Below are positions 27,256 through 36,680 of a DNA stretch of 64,000 nt, piece by piece. Below the pieces are notes generated by a model, which ran no database searches, was not told where the DNA came from, and worked only from the letters and a program-made list of their open reading frames with translations. The DNA is taken from contig CAZKIO010000021.1 of assembly GCA_964552795.1 (NCBI GenBank), positions 6,423 to 70,422 of the forward strand, written 5' to 3'. Positions within the stretch are counted from its first letter, which is position 1. Each line of letters starts with the position of its first letter. The position numbers were made by a program, and so were the translations under genes. The stretch comes from JAEUHZ01 sp964552795. Its GTDB lineage: Bacteria; Planctomycetota; UBA1135; GCA-002686595.

Positions 27256-28595
27256 TCCACTCCGCACTCCGCGCGCCGGGCCGAGCTGAGAGTCGCAGGG
27301 TCTGCCGCGCAATCCTGATCGCGTCCTGTCTCGCGTTCCCCCCGACCGCGCACGCCAACCAGGAGCGGTTCCAGCCCATGCCGTCCAACGCGCCGACTCA
27401 GGCATCCTTGCCCGGGGAGCCGCAGCTTGCTGGTCCCGCAGGGACTCTGCCGGGGGCAGACGTCATCTACAACCACTCCTCCCTCACCGGCTTCTACATC
27501 CAACTGTTCCCGGGCGAGATGGCCTTCGATTCGGGCCAACTGCCGAGCCCCTCGTTCCCCGGCAACAACGGCTGGGGACCGGGCTGCGCGCAACAGTACA
27601 CGGTCACGGGTATCGAATTCGGGTACTGCACCGACCGACCCGCGATCGACATCGAGATCGCTCTAGCCAGCCAATACGACCTGTGCAACGTGAATCCGTT
27701 CATCCCTGTCGCCACCCTGCTTTACCAGGGGCTACCCGGGTCGGGCAGCGGCGCGGTGGAGTGTTTCGTGATCCGGGTGGACCTGCGCAGCCAAGGACCG
27801 ACTGGCCCTTTCACCCTTCTCGCAGACGGCGACGGTGACTGGGACCCCTTCACTTCCTTCAGGAACGTGTTTGGTGCGCGGTTTCGCTTTCCAAACGCGA
27901 CGGCGGGAACGACGGGGCTGATCTTCTCCGGTACCCCCGCGGGCGACTTCCGCGGCGCGCGCTGGTCCATCTTGGGCGTCGACTACTCGCTGCCGGGAAA
28001 TGGCTGCTACAACTACGACACCGTCGAAATCGAGCCCGGAGATTACTGTCTCGGCGGCGGACCTGGCACCGGGCCCTACCTGCGCCTGTTCGCCGATGCG
28101 TGCGGCACCCTGCAGGGCCAGGCGTTCTGCACCGGAGACGGCAGCGCCACCGCCTGTCCGTGCGCGAACCACAGTCCGCCCCTCAACCAGGAAGGCTGCC
28201 GAAGCTCCGTGAACGGCATGAACGGCGGGCGTCTCGAGGTGACAGGCGTGGCGAGTCTCTCGGCCGACACAACCCTGCTCCGCGCTCTGCGGCTGCCGGA
28301 CTCGACCTCGGCCCTCTTTTTCCAGGGGACCACGCAGGTGAACGGCGGAGCCGGTCAGGCCTTCGGGGACGGCCTGCGCTGCGCAGGCGGGAGCGTGATC
28401 CGCCTCGGCGCGGTCACGGCGGTCGGCGGCCAGGTGGAGTATCCCAGCGGCGGCGCGCCTTCCGTGTCGGTCCAGGGCGCGATCACAAGCCCGGGAACGC
28501 GCACCTACCAGGTTTGGTACCGCAACAGCGCCGATTTCTGCACGGCCGCCACGTTCAACCTCACGAATGGCTGGACTCTCGACTGGTCCTCGTGA
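27252..28595 (+). CDS. Secreted protein with shared C-terminal module, cassette A second gene
   Basis: 447 residues from a GTG that overlaps the previous stop (GTGA), with GGAGG 7 bases upstream. A signal peptide is present (RRVCRAILIASCLAFPPTAHA). The central domain, GADVIYNHSS, FPGEMAFDSGQL, EFGYCTDRP, LPGSGSGAVECFVIRVDL and DGDGDWDPF, is unknown to me but has a full-length counterpart at 51768-53102. The linker GPYLRLFADACGTLQG leads into the C-terminal module: FCTGDGSATACPCANH, GCRSSVNGMNGGRLE, ALFFQGT, FGDGLRCAGG, YQVWYRN and TFNLTNGWTLDW. It is probably exported together with the first cassette product. Function unknown. Confidence 0.8.
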   Translation: MIHSALRAPGRAESRRVCRAILIASCLAFPPTAHANQERFQPMPSNAPTQASLPGEPQLAGPAGTLPGADVIYNHSSLTGFYIQLFPGEMAFDSGQLPSPSFPGNNGWGPGCAQQYTVTGIEFGYCTDRPAIDIEIALASQYDLCNVNPFIPVATLLYQGLPGSGSGAVECFVIRVDLRSQGPTGPFTLLADGDGDWDPFTSFRNVFGARFRFPNATAGTTGLIFSGTPAGDFRGARWSILGVDYSLPGNGCYNYDTVEIEPGDYCLGGGPGTGPYLRLFADACGTLQGQAFCTGDGSATACPCANHSPPLNQEGCRSSVNGMNGGRLEVTGVASLSADTTLLRALRLPDSTSALFFQGTTQVNGGAGQAFGDGLRCAGGSVIRLGAVTAVGGQVEYPSGGAPSVSVQGAITSPGTRTYQVWYRNSADFCTAATFNLTNGWTLDWSS

Positions 28596-28908
28596 CGATC
28601 CGCTGCGATGGCGGCGCCCTCTTGCTGGCGGAGAATGAACGGAGACTTCTCCGGTTGGTCCGCTTCGTCGGGTGCCTGGAGGATCACGACTCAACCTTTC
28701 GACCGGAGGGCAGTCTGTCGGCAAAGCCCCGTCCGGGCGAGTCGACTGGGTGCCGCGAGGCACGATCTGAGCCGTCGTCAGAGGCCGCCCGCGTTCGACG
28801 GGAGACGCTGGCGGCACCCTGCGGAACCGCGGAACCACTGCGGCACGCGGATGAGTGCCCGGGAGGAAATCGCGGCGCGCAGGTCGTGACGTGGGTGAGA
28901 CTCTCGGG
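28596..28908. other. 313-bp convergent gap with no recognisable feature
   Basis: It lies between the convergent ends of cassette A and the di-heme peroxidase gene. Only a weak CGGAG/CTCCG hairpin around 28643-28656 is seen; no gene or repeat recognised. Confidence 0.5.
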
Positions 28909-30084
28909 CTACCGGTGCGGCGCCGTCAGCGGTCCCGGCACCGGTTGCCCGGTGAGCGAACGCAGGAACGCTTCGAGGTCGTCCATCTCGGCGACCGTGA
29001 GGTTCAGCGGCTTCAGCACCTGTTCGCCGTGGTGTCCGGCCGGGATCGCGCCCTCCAGCGTCGAGTAGAACTCCAGCACGGCGCGCAGCGTCGCCTTCTG
29101 GCCCTGGTGCATGTAGGGCGCCGTCAGCGCCGCGTTGCGCAGGCTCGGCGTGCGCACCTGGCCCCACTGCTCGGCGCCGTTCACGAGCTGCGCGATCTCC
29201 TCGGCGCGCGTGCCCTCGGGATCGTCGCTGAACGGGCCCGCGGCGTTGCGCCGGTCGGCGCGCAGGAGCTCGATGCCGCGGCGACGCAGGGGATCCCTGG
29301 GCTTGCCCCCGGCCAGCGGCGGCATGCCGATCGTGTGGAACTCGCCGTCGGAGAACAGCGGGCCGGCGTGGCACGAGCGGCAGTCCGCGCGGCCGGCGAA
29401 CAGCACGAACCCGCGCAGCGCGTCGTCGGGGTACTCGGCCTGCGCGGCGCGGTCGCCGTCGCGCACCGCGCGCGCGAAGCGGTCGAACGGTGCGTCGCGG
29501 CTGACCAGCAGCGCCTGGTAGGCCGCGAGCGCCTTGGCGCCCAGGACGGCGGTCCGCTCGGCGGCTTCGCCCTCGATCGACGGCTCGGCGTCGAACGCGG
29601 CGCGGTACGCGGCGCGCAGCGCGTCGTCCGCGTGCAACAACCGCGCGAGCCCGGCGGCGCCGACGCCCAATTCCTTCGGGTTGTCGAGCGGTCCGAACGC
29701 CTGGCTCCACAGGGAATCCGCGCGTCCGTCCCAGAAGAACCAGCGCTGGTAGGCGACGTTCAGGAGTCCGAGCGTGTGGCGCTCCGACGCGCCCGGCGGC
29801 TCGGGCAGCGCGAGCCCGTCGGCGAAGCCCCTTGCGGGCACGTGGCACGTGGCGCACGAGCGGTTCCCGTCGATCGAGAGACGCACGTCGAAGAACAGGT
29901 CCTGTCCCAGGCGCGCGGCGGCGGCGTTCTGCTCGAACCGGTTGGTCGGATCGGGCTCGGGCGCCTCGAGCGGGCCGTGCTGGAGCACGCGCGCCGCGAG
30001 CTTCGCGTCGACCTCGGGCCGCACGGCGGCGGGCGCGGCGGCAGGCGCGGCCTGCAGCACTGCGGCGAGGAGCGCCGCGATCAT
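28909..30084 (-). CDS. Di-heme cytochrome c peroxidase / MauG family protein
   Basis: 391 residues. A short hydrophobic N-terminus (MIAALLAAVLQAAPAAAPA) acts as signal peptide. Two c-type heme sites are present: CATCH at residues 77-81 and CRSCH at 235-239. Family motifs around them include LGQDLFFDVRLSIDGNRSC, LLNVAYQRWFFWDGRADSL, VRTPSLRNAALTAPYMHQG (a Met ligand candidate) and LTVAEMDDLEAFLRSL. Periplasmic, electron-transfer-linked; it reduces peroxide or oxidises a protein partner. Its start overlaps the YtkA-like gene stop (ATGA), so it is the last gene of a three-gene operon with the NHL and YtkA-like genes. Confidence 0.9.
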   Translation of the reverse strand: MIAALLAAVLQAAPAAAPAAVRPEVDAKLAARVLQHGPLEAPEPDPTNRFEQNAAAARLGQDLFFDVRLSIDGNRSCATCHVPARGFADGLALPEPPGASERHTLGLLNVAYQRWFFWDGRADSLWSQAFGPLDNPKELGVGAAGLARLLHADDALRAAYRAAFDAEPSIEGEAAERTAVLGAKALAAYQALLVSRDAPFDRFARAVRDGDRAAQAEYPDDALRGFVLFAGRADCRSCHAGPLFSDGEFHTIGMPPLAGGKPRDPLRRRGIELLRADRRNAAGPFSDDPEGTRAEEIAQLVNGAEQWGQVRTPSLRNAALTAPYMHQGQKATLRAVLEFYSTLEGAIPAGHHGEQVLKPLNLTVAEMDDLEAFLRSLTGQPVPGPLTAPHR

Positions 30085-30575
30085 TCCAGGTCCACGCGCA
30101 GTTGCGCGCGCTCGGTCCACGCGCCGCGCGTCACGTCCAGGTGGAGGTCCCACCAGCCCGGCATGTGGAAGTACAGGCCGCTCGCGACGAAGATCCCGTC
30201 CGCGCGCTGCTCGATGCGCGGCACGCGGTTCATGCCGTGCAGGTGCTCGGGCATCCAGGCCTCGACGCGGAGCGCGACGTCGCGCAGCGGCACGTCGGGC
30301 CGCGCCGCGTCGGCGATGCGGACCTCCAGCGCGAACGCCCGCCCGCGCTTCCAGCCCTCCGCGGGCCGGCGCAATCCGACGACGTAAGTGCCGGCGTTGC
30401 TCGCGAAGACGTCGTCCACCGGCCAGGCGGGGGCGATCGGCGCGGCGTTCGCCGGCGAACCCGGCGCGGGCACGACGGCGGCGACGGGAGCCGCTGGCGT
30501 GTCGGCCGGGCGCTCGGGCGACGCGCAGGCGGCCAGCGCGGCCGCGGCGAACAGGCAGGATCGGATCGTGCGCAC
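30081..30575 (-). CDS. YtkA-like lipoprotein
   Basis: 164 residues from a GTG with AGGAG 8 bases upstream. A lipobox is evident (SCLFAAAALAACASPE, Cys about residue 16), followed by an Ala/Pro-rich linker. The C-terminal 100 residues fit the YtkA-like/FixH-type beta-sandwich: VRIADAARPDVPLRDVALRV, EAWMPEHLHGMNRVPRI, GLYFHMPGWWDLHLDVTRG. The Met/His content (MPEHLHGMN, FHMPG) is typical of domains near copper proteins, but binding is not shown. Anchored at the periplasmic face. It lies 20 bp after the NHL gene and overlaps the peroxidase start by 4 bases; a small partner in the same redox process is likely. Confidence 0.8.
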   Translation of the reverse strand: MRTIRSCLFAAAALAACASPERPADTPAAPVAAVVPAPGSPANAAPIAPAWPVDDVFASNAGTYVVGLRRPAEGWKRGRAFALEVRIADAARPDVPLRDVALRVEAWMPEHLHGMNRVPRIEQRADGIFVASGLYFHMPGWWDLHLDVTRGAWTERAQLRVDLE

Positions 30576-30595
30576 GTCGGGCTCCTGGGGCGGGT

Positions 30596-32461
30596 TCAGC
30601 GCGGCCGCAACGCCGGCTCGAGGAAAAAGCGCGCGCCCCACGCGTCGAGGAATCCGCCCTGCGCGTCGAGGATCTGGAAGCGGTGGTTGCCCGCGTCGAT
30701 GACGAACAGCCCTCCGTCCGCGCCGCGCGCGAGGCCTTCGGGCTTGAAGAACTCGAGGCGCGAGAGGCCCGGGGCGTCCGCGGTCCCGACCGTGCGCTGC
30801 GTGCGGTCGGCGAGATCGACGGCGAGGAGCGCGTGCCCGTCGACCGCGCTGATCCACAGCGTGCCGCGCCCGTCGAATGCGAGGCCCGCCGGCCGGTAGC
30901 GCGGGCCGCGCGCGCGCGTCGCCAGGACCTCGCCGTCGGACGCACCGTCGCGCGCGAAGATCTGGACGCAGCGCGCGCGCGCGTCGGCGACGAACACCGT
31001 GCGGCCGTCGGGCGCGACCGCGATCGCGCTCGGCTCCAGCAGGCGACCCGGACCGGTGCCCGGCGAGCCCAGGACGCCCGCGGGCCGCAACTCGTCGTCG
31101 AGCACGAGCACGCGCCCGTTCGCGCGGTCGGCGACGAACAACTCGCCCTGTGCCGAACGGCAGAGCGCACCCGGTTCGGGCGGCCAAGTCGCGGCGGGGA
31201 AACCGGCGAGCGCGAGATCGAGCGCGCGCACGAACCGCGACATGTGCGGCTCGAAGGCGAGCGGCGCGTTCTCCGCCCGCTCCAGCGCGAACTCGCTCAG
31301 GCGGTGCGCCAAGGGGTCGCTGACCCACACGCGCCGTCCCGCGGGATCGAACGCGACGCCCAGCGGCTGCAGCAGCCGGCCCGGTTCCGTGCCCAGCGTG
31401 CCGATGCGCGTGATCTCCACCGGCGTGCCGATCGAGAGGTCGAAGATCGAGAGGTTCGGCCCGGCCGGTTCCAGCACGGCCAGCAGGTTCCCGGCCGCCG
31501 CGCAGCCGCCCTCGTAGTGCGCCGTCGTCGTGCGCTCCGCCAGCGGGCCGGCGTCGCGCGCCTCGGATTCCCGGCCGAAGAGCTGGACGCGGTCCTCGAA
31601 GCCCTCGACGACGGCGACGAACGACCCGTCGGGCGCCAGCGCGATGGCGCTGGGATAGTGCAGCTTGCCGCGGCCCTCGCGCGGCAGGATCGCGTGCACG
31701 CCCCAATCGTGGAGCGCGTTCCCGTCGCGATCGAAGACCTGCACGCGGTGGTTGTCGCGGTCGGCGACGTGCACCGCGTCGCCGCGCGCCGCGACCCCCG
31801 TCGGCGCGTGGAACAGGCCGCTGTAGGGACCGCGTCCGCCCCACGCGCGCTCGAACCCGCCGCCGGCGCCGAAGCGCGCGATGCGCTGGTTGCCCAGGTC
31901 GGCGACGAAGAGCTCGCCGCGCTCGCTCACCGCGACGTCCGTGGGCCACAGGAGTTCGCCGTCGCCGTGGCCGCGGCGTCCGATCGTGGTCAGCGGCTTG
32001 CCGTCGGTGCCGAACACGCTGATCCGGTGGTTGCCCGCGTCGGCGACGTACAGGCGCCCGCCGTGCAGCGAGAGGCCGCGCGGCTCGCGCAGTTGGCCCG
32101 GATCCGATCCGCGCTTCCCGATCGTGCGCAGGCGCTTGCCCTGCGCGTCGAGCACGAGCACCGTCTGCTCGAGCGCGTCGCTGACGTACAGCGCGCCGTC
32201 GGGGCCCAGCGCCAGGCCGCGCGGCTCGCGCGGCAGGCCGGGCAGCGCGTCCAGGCGCCAGCTCGTGAGCTCCTCGCCGTCGGGAGCGAACGAGCGCACG
32301 CGTCCGGCGAAGGCCTCCGCGATCCACACGGTGCCGCGCGGACCGACGACGGCGGCCGAGGGTTCGGCGAGGCCCCGGATCTCGGCGCGGAACTCGCCGA
32401 ACCGGGGCGGTGCGTCCGTGGCGGCCGGGCCCTGGAGCAGGCACAGGAGGAAGGCGATCAC
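30596..32461 (-). CDS. NHL-repeat secreted beta-propeller protein
   Basis: 621 residues with a short signal peptide (MIAFLLCLLQGPAA). Many NHL repeats are visible: EPRGLALGPDGALYVSDALE, EPRGLSLHGGRLYVADAGNH, PTDVAVSERGELFVADLGNQ, APTGVAARGDAVHVADRDNH, PSAIAVAPDGRTVFVADARA and EGLARGADGGLFVIDAGNH. Roughly ten units suggest two propellers. NHL proteins of this kind usually bind partners or substrates outside the cell. It is first gene of the operon with the YtkA-like lipoprotein and the di-heme peroxidase, so it may scaffold that redox pair. Ligand unknown. Confidence 0.85.
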   Translation of the reverse strand: MIAFLLCLLQGPAATDAPPRFGEFRAEIRGLAEPSAAVVGPRGTVWIAEAFAGRVRSFAPDGEELTSWRLDALPGLPREPRGLALGPDGALYVSDALEQTVLVLDAQGKRLRTIGKRGSDPGQLREPRGLSLHGGRLYVADAGNHRISVFGTDGKPLTTIGRRGHGDGELLWPTDVAVSERGELFVADLGNQRIARFGAGGGFERAWGGRGPYSGLFHAPTGVAARGDAVHVADRDNHRVQVFDRDGNALHDWGVHAILPREGRGKLHYPSAIALAPDGSFVAVVEGFEDRVQLFGRESEARDAGPLAERTTTAHYEGGCAAAGNLLAVLEPAGPNLSIFDLSIGTPVEITRIGTLGTEPGRLLQPLGVAFDPAGRRVWVSDPLAHRLSEFALERAENAPLAFEPHMSRFVRALDLALAGFPAATWPPEPGALCRSAQGELFVADRANGRVLVLDDELRPAGVLGSPGTGPGRLLEPSAIAVAPDGRTVFVADARARCVQIFARDGASDGEVLATRARGPRYRPAGLAFDGRGTLWISAVDGHALLAVDLADRTQRTVGTADAPGLSRLEFFKPEGLARGADGGLFVIDAGNHRFQILDAQGGFLDAWGARFFLEPALRPR

Positions 32462-32534
32462 TCCCGCGCAGCGTAGCGGATCCGCGCCGCCCGGCCAGCC
32501 TGCGGGGGCGCGGATCTTCCGCGCGCCCGCGCGA

Positions 32535-34115
32535 TCAGAGCGCGTCCATCGCCGCGCGCAGGGCGTCGAGGGCGGCCTGCTCGGCCGGCGTCAGGACGTG
32601 CGGCGGGACCATCAGGTCGACCAGCTCGCACGGGTCGGCCGCCGTGTGGAACAGCTTCTCGGTCAGGTTCCCGAAGTCGTCGTAGTAGCGCATGTAGCGG
32701 AACGTCCCGTCGTGGATCCCGCGCCGGTACGCCAAGAGCAGCGGCGGCGGCGTGCCGTTGGGGAAGGCCTCGCTGTACGAGTACGTGCGCGGCCCCGTCC
32801 CGCCGGGCAGTTGCAGGCGCGCCAGGAAGCTCAGGCTGTCGACCGTCGTCCCGGTCATGGCCGTGTCGATCGCCGTGTTGGAGATGCCCGTCACGTTGGC
32901 GATCGTGCGCCACAGGTCGACGCCGTCGAGCAGCGCGCGGCAGGCCGTGCCCGCGTGCGCGGCGACCAGCGGTCCGGTCACGACGAGCGGCACGCGCGTG
33001 CCCAGTTCGAACAGCGTGCGCTTGCCGTGCCCGACGAGCGCGGGGTCGCTGATCATGTCGCCCGGCGTGCCGTTGTCGCCGATCACGAACACCATCGTGC
33101 GCGCCAGCACGGCGGGCGTGACGGCCGCGAGCAGCTTCTGGAGCTGCTTGTCCTGCCCCTCGACCATCGCGTGGTAGATGAGCTGCTTGTCGGCCGGCTG
33201 CCCCACGCGCGGACCGTCCCCGGCGTCGAGGCCCTGGAACGAGAGGCGCGCCTGCGTGCGACGCGACAGCGAGCTGTACGGCGGCACCTCCTGCGGCGCG
33301 TGCGGGGGACTGAAGCACACGTACGCGAAGAACCGCTCGGTGTCCGCCAGGGAGTTGATCCAGGCGGCCGCGTCGGCGCGCGCCACGCCGGCGTTCCAGT
33401 TGTCCTCGGAGGGCGTCGCCCCGGGCACGGGCGGGATGTCCTGCGTCAGCGTGGACGTGCAACCCGCGAGGCTGCCGCCGAGCGAGGTGACCTTCTCCCA
33501 CTCGAAGTGGCTCTCGGGGTTGGCCATCAGGCCCTCGAAACGCTCGAAGCCCGCGTTGGCCGGGTGGCACTCGTCGCCCTCGTAGCTCGTCAGGTGCCAC
33601 TTGCCGAACGCCGCGCGACGGTAGGCCGTCGCGTTGAGGTCGCGGATCAGCTCCGCCAGGCACACCTCGCCGGCGGGCAGCGCGTAGCCCGGATCCTCGC
33701 CGGGGTTGATCGCGTGTCCGATGCCCGTGCGGCGGCCGTAGCGCCCGGTCAAGAGCGCCGCGCGCGTCGGGCTGCACGTCGGGTTGACGTAGGCGCGCGT
33801 GAACAGGAGTCCCTCGGCGGCGAGCGCGTCGAGGCCGGGCGTCGGCACGGAATCGAGCTGCGCCGAGCTGCAGAAGCCGGGCGGGCCGGCGTCCTCGGCG
33901 TAGACCTTGAGCTTGTCGGTGCCGAGGTCGTCCAGGACGACGAGCAGGACGTTGTACTCGCCCGGCTCGGGCAGGCGCGCGGCGGAGAGGCGCGCGCGGT
34001 TCGCGACGCGCACGGCTTCGTGGATCGATTGCGCCGCGAGCGCCGGGGCGCACACCGACAGCGCGAGGGCCGCGCATCCGCCGATCGACAGGGCAGGGTG
34101 GAGCAGGTGTCGCAT
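32535..34115 (-). CDS. Secreted type I sulfatase (arylsulfatase family)
   Basis: 526 residues from the ATG at 34115 with AGGAG 6 bases upstream. Signal peptide (HPALSIGGCAALALSVCAPALAAQ). Sulfatase core: LLVVLDDLGTDKLKVY gives the metal-binding Asp pair, and CSPTR at residues 114-118 in NPTCSPTRAALLTGRYGRRT is the C-x-P-x-R formylglycine site. It then has GKWHLTSYEGDECHP, FFAYVCFSPPHAPQ and FVIGDNGTPGD. It hydrolyses a sulfate ester, probably on a sulfated polysaccharide, after Cys-to-formylglycine maturation; no maturase gene lies in the window. It starts 14 bp after the 14-repeat protein gene, so the two are likely co-expressed. Confidence 0.9.
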   Translation of the reverse strand: MRHLLHPALSIGGCAALALSVCAPALAAQSIHEAVRVANRARLSAARLPEPGEYNVLLVVLDDLGTDKLKVYAEDAGPPGFCSSAQLDSVPTPGLDALAAEGLLFTRAYVNPTCSPTRAALLTGRYGRRTGIGHAINPGEDPGYALPAGEVCLAELIRDLNATAYRRAAFGKWHLTSYEGDECHPANAGFERFEGLMANPESHFEWEKVTSLGGSLAGCTSTLTQDIPPVPGATPSEDNWNAGVARADAAAWINSLADTERFFAYVCFSPPHAPQEVPPYSSLSRRTQARLSFQGLDAGDGPRVGQPADKQLIYHAMVEGQDKQLQKLLAAVTPAVLARTMVFVIGDNGTPGDMISDPALVGHGKRTLFELGTRVPLVVTGPLVAAHAGTACRALLDGVDLWRTIANVTGISNTAIDTAMTGTTVDSLSFLARLQLPGGTGPRTYSYSEAFPNGTPPPLLLAYRRGIHDGTFRYMRYYDDFGNLTEKLFHTAADPCELVDLMVPPHVLTPAEQAALDALRAAMDAL

Positions 34116-34129
34116 GGGAGTCTCCTGGA

Positions 34130-36454
34130 TCACTGGCCGCGCGCGAAGCGCGCCGCGGGCCGGGTGTCGATGACGGCGAAGGCGCCGCCCACGAAGAGCG
34201 CTTCGGTTCCCGCGAGCACGGGTTGCGAGCGCAGCGCGTGCACGGCGCCGTCCGTCCCCTGGCCGACGGGCGACCAGAGCGCGCCGTCCCACCGCGCGAG
34301 GTTGCGCGCCGGAACGCCGCTCGCGGCGTCGAACGTGCCGCCCGCGATCAGCGCCGGCACGCCGCCGATCTGCGTCGCCGCGAGCGCGCGCACGACCGTG
34401 GGCCGTCCGCCCTGGAAGCCCGTGCCCACCGCCGACCAGGTCTGCGACAGGGGGTTCCAGCGCGCGACGCCGTCGACGCGCGAGCTGCCGTTCACCTCGA
34501 ACGATCCGCCGGCGTAGAGCGCCGGGCCGCCGCCGGCGTCGAACACGGCGAGCGCGTGCACGCCGCAGCACAATCCGCCGCCGACCGGCGTCCACTGCGC
34601 GCCGTCCCAGCGCGCGACCCCGCTCGCCACGACGCCGCCCGCGCGCAGGAACTCGCCGGCCGCGAACAGGCGCGGCCCCGCGCCCTCGTCGAACACCGCG
34701 AGCGCGTGCACCAGATCGTCCGTGCCGGCCCCCAGCGGTTGCCACGCCGCGCCGTTCCAGGCCGCGACGTGGCTGGCCGCGACGGCGCCGGCCGCGCGGA
34801 ACGCGCCGCCGGCGACGAGCTGGCCCTGGAACGAGCGCAGCGCGTGGACGCGGCCGGAGGTTCCCGTGCCGACCGGCATCCAGCTCGCGCCGTTGAACTG
34901 CGCGACGTGGGGCACGGAGACGCCGCCCGAGCTCTCGAAGTCGCCGCCGGCGAACAGCGCGCCGCCGTGCAGCTCGAGCGCGCGCACGGTGTCGTCGAAT
35001 CCCGCTCCCAGCGGCGACCACGCGGCGCCCGCGTCGTTCCAGCGCGCCACGCGCAGCGCGCGCACCGGCCCCGTGGTGGTGAACGAACCGCCGACGAACA
35101 CCGGCGAGCCGGGGAGCGCCAGTCCCGCGCAGGCCAGCACCTCGCCGTCGAGTCCGCGACCCGATCCCAGCGGCTGCCACGCCGCGCCGTTCCAGCGCGC
35201 GACGCCGCCGGCGGGCGCCGTGCCCGCGGCGCTGAAGAACCCGCCGACGAACAGGCTCGGCGTCCCGTCGAGATCGTGGTCGAAGGCCTCGAGCGCGCGG
35301 CCGGCTCCGTTGACGTTGTTCGCGATGCCCGCGCCGAGCGTGGTCCAGGCCGATCCGTCCCAGCTCGCGACGGAGAGCAGCGGGTCGTCGTTCAGCGCGT
35401 CGATCGCCACGGTCGTCGCGCCGGCCGACTGGAAGCGGCCGACGGCGAAGAGGCGCGGTCCCGCGCCCAGGTCGAGGGCGCGCAGCGCGCGCACGCTGGG
35501 GAACGAGCCCGGCGCCGCGACGCCGTTCGCGAGCGGAGCGTAGGCGTTGCCGTCGAAGCTCGCGACGCCCGAGCTGGGCACGCCGCCCGCGGTCGTGAAC
35601 GATCCGCCGACGAAGAGGCGCGGCGGCTGCGGACCCGGGCCGTCCGCGTCGAAGACGGAGAGCGCCGTCACGGCGGGCGCGCTCTCCGACCCCGCGATGC
35701 CCGCGCCGGCCGGCTGCCACGCGAGGCCGTTCCAGCGCGCAAGGCCCTGGGCCGGCATGCCGCCCGCGCTCGTGAAGAAGCCGCCCGCGTAGAGTTCGCC
35801 GTGCCCCGGTCCTGGGCCGTCGGCGTCGAACACGGCGAGGCTCATCGCCGGCGCGTCGAGCCCCGCGCCGAGCGGTTCCCAACCGAGCCCGTTCCAGCGC
35901 GCGACGTGCGCCGCCGGGATGCCGCCCGCCTGCTCGAACAGGCCCGCAGCGTACAGCGCCGCCGGGCGCGGACCCGGGCCGTCGTCGTCGAACACCGCCA
36001 GCGCCGTCACGACGTCGTCCGTGCCCTGGCCCAGCGCCGACCAGGATGAACCGTTCCACCGCGCGATGCGATTGGCAGCAACGGAGCCCGCGCGCGTGAA
36101 GCTGCCGGCGGCGAAGAGGCGCGGAGGCAGAGGACCGGCGCCGTCCTCGTCGAACACGAGCAGCGACCCGACGCGGCCGTCGACGCCGCCGCCCAGGCTC
36201 GTCCAGGTGTTGGCGAGGCCGTTCCAGCGGGCGATGCCGTTGGCCAGCGCCGTGCCCGCAGCGGCGAACTCGCCAGCCGCGTGCAGCGCGGGGCCGGTGC
36301 CGCCGTCGAACACCGCGAGCGCGTAGACGCCGCCGCTGGCCCCGGGAGACTCGAAGCCGGGCGCGAAGTTCGGGATCTGCGCGGCCAGCGGGTTGCCGGC
36401 GGCGAGCGCCGCGACGAGGAACGCGGCGGCGTGGGCGGGGGGGGAGGGGATCAT
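34130..36454 (-). CDS. Secreted 14-repeat propeller-like protein, upstream of the sulfatase
   Basis: 774 residues from the ATG at 36454 with a signal peptide (AAFLVAALAAGNPLAAQ). The whole mature protein is about 14 units of 50-55 residues built on 'V.ALAVFDDDGPGP..LYAGG.F..AGG..A..VARWNG..W..LG.G'. Examples are RIARWNGSSWSALGQGTD and VARWNGLGWEPLGAGLD. Such Trp/Gly-rich units resemble kelch-like blades. The repeats fill the protein to its end, so it lacks the shared C-terminal module found in the similar protein at 43241-46039. It probably binds glycans or proteins at the surface. Same strand and 14 bp upstream of the sulfatase. Specific function unknown. Confidence 0.75.
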   Translation of the reverse strand: MIPSPPAHAAAFLVAALAAGNPLAAQIPNFAPGFESPGASGGVYALAVFDGGTGPALHAAGEFAAAGTALANGIARWNGLANTWTSLGGGVDGRVGSLLVFDEDGAGPLPPRLFAAGSFTRAGSVAANRIARWNGSSWSALGQGTDDVVTALAVFDDDGPGPRPAALYAAGLFEQAGGIPAAHVARWNGLGWEPLGAGLDAPAMSLAVFDADGPGPGHGELYAGGFFTSAGGMPAQGLARWNGLAWQPAGAGIAGSESAPAVTALSVFDADGPGPQPPRLFVGGSFTTAGGVPSSGVASFDGNAYAPLANGVAAPGSFPSVRALRALDLGAGPRLFAVGRFQSAGATTVAIDALNDDPLLSVASWDGSAWTTLGAGIANNVNGAGRALEAFDHDLDGTPSLFVGGFFSAAGTAPAGGVARWNGAAWQPLGSGRGLDGEVLACAGLALPGSPVFVGGSFTTTGPVRALRVARWNDAGAAWSPLGAGFDDTVRALELHGGALFAGGDFESSGGVSVPHVAQFNGASWMPVGTGTSGRVHALRSFQGQLVAGGAFRAAGAVAASHVAAWNGAAWQPLGAGTDDLVHALAVFDEGAGPRLFAAGEFLRAGGVVASGVARWDGAQWTPVGGGLCCGVHALAVFDAGGGPALYAGGSFEVNGSSRVDGVARWNPLSQTWSAVGTGFQGGRPTVVRALAATQIGGVPALIAGGTFDAASGVPARNLARWDGALWSPVGQGTDGAVHALRSQPVLAGTEALFVGGAFAVIDTRPAARFARGQ

Positions 36455-36598
36455 GCTGGGCCTCGCGCTGGCTGGAGCGGGCGCAAGCCCAGGACGGCGT
36501 GCGCCGCACCGGATGGGATTGCATCCGGCACGTGCGCGTACGCACTGGCCGTGGAACGGAAACTCGCGGAAACCGTGCGGACCGGTGTCCGGAACGCA

Positions 36599-36632
36599 GG
36601 GCGGGGCCGGCCGCTCACGGCCGACCCCGCCC
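36599..36632 (-). terminator. Strong hairpin 3' of the metzincin protease gene
   Basis: A 15-bp stem with one mismatch and a CTCA loop (arms 36599-36613 and 36618-36632), 49 bases past the protease stop. It is likely the transcript end, although no T-run is present. Confidence 0.55.
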
Positions 36633-36680
36633 GTTCGGGACGACGGTCGCGTCACCCGGCGGGCGACGCGATCCGCTCGC

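Noticed and set aside
34116..36545. In-frame upstream extension of the sulfatase
   Set aside because: Signal peptide and AGGAG mark the start at 34115; the extension is Arg/Pro-rich and antiphase to the repeat protein.
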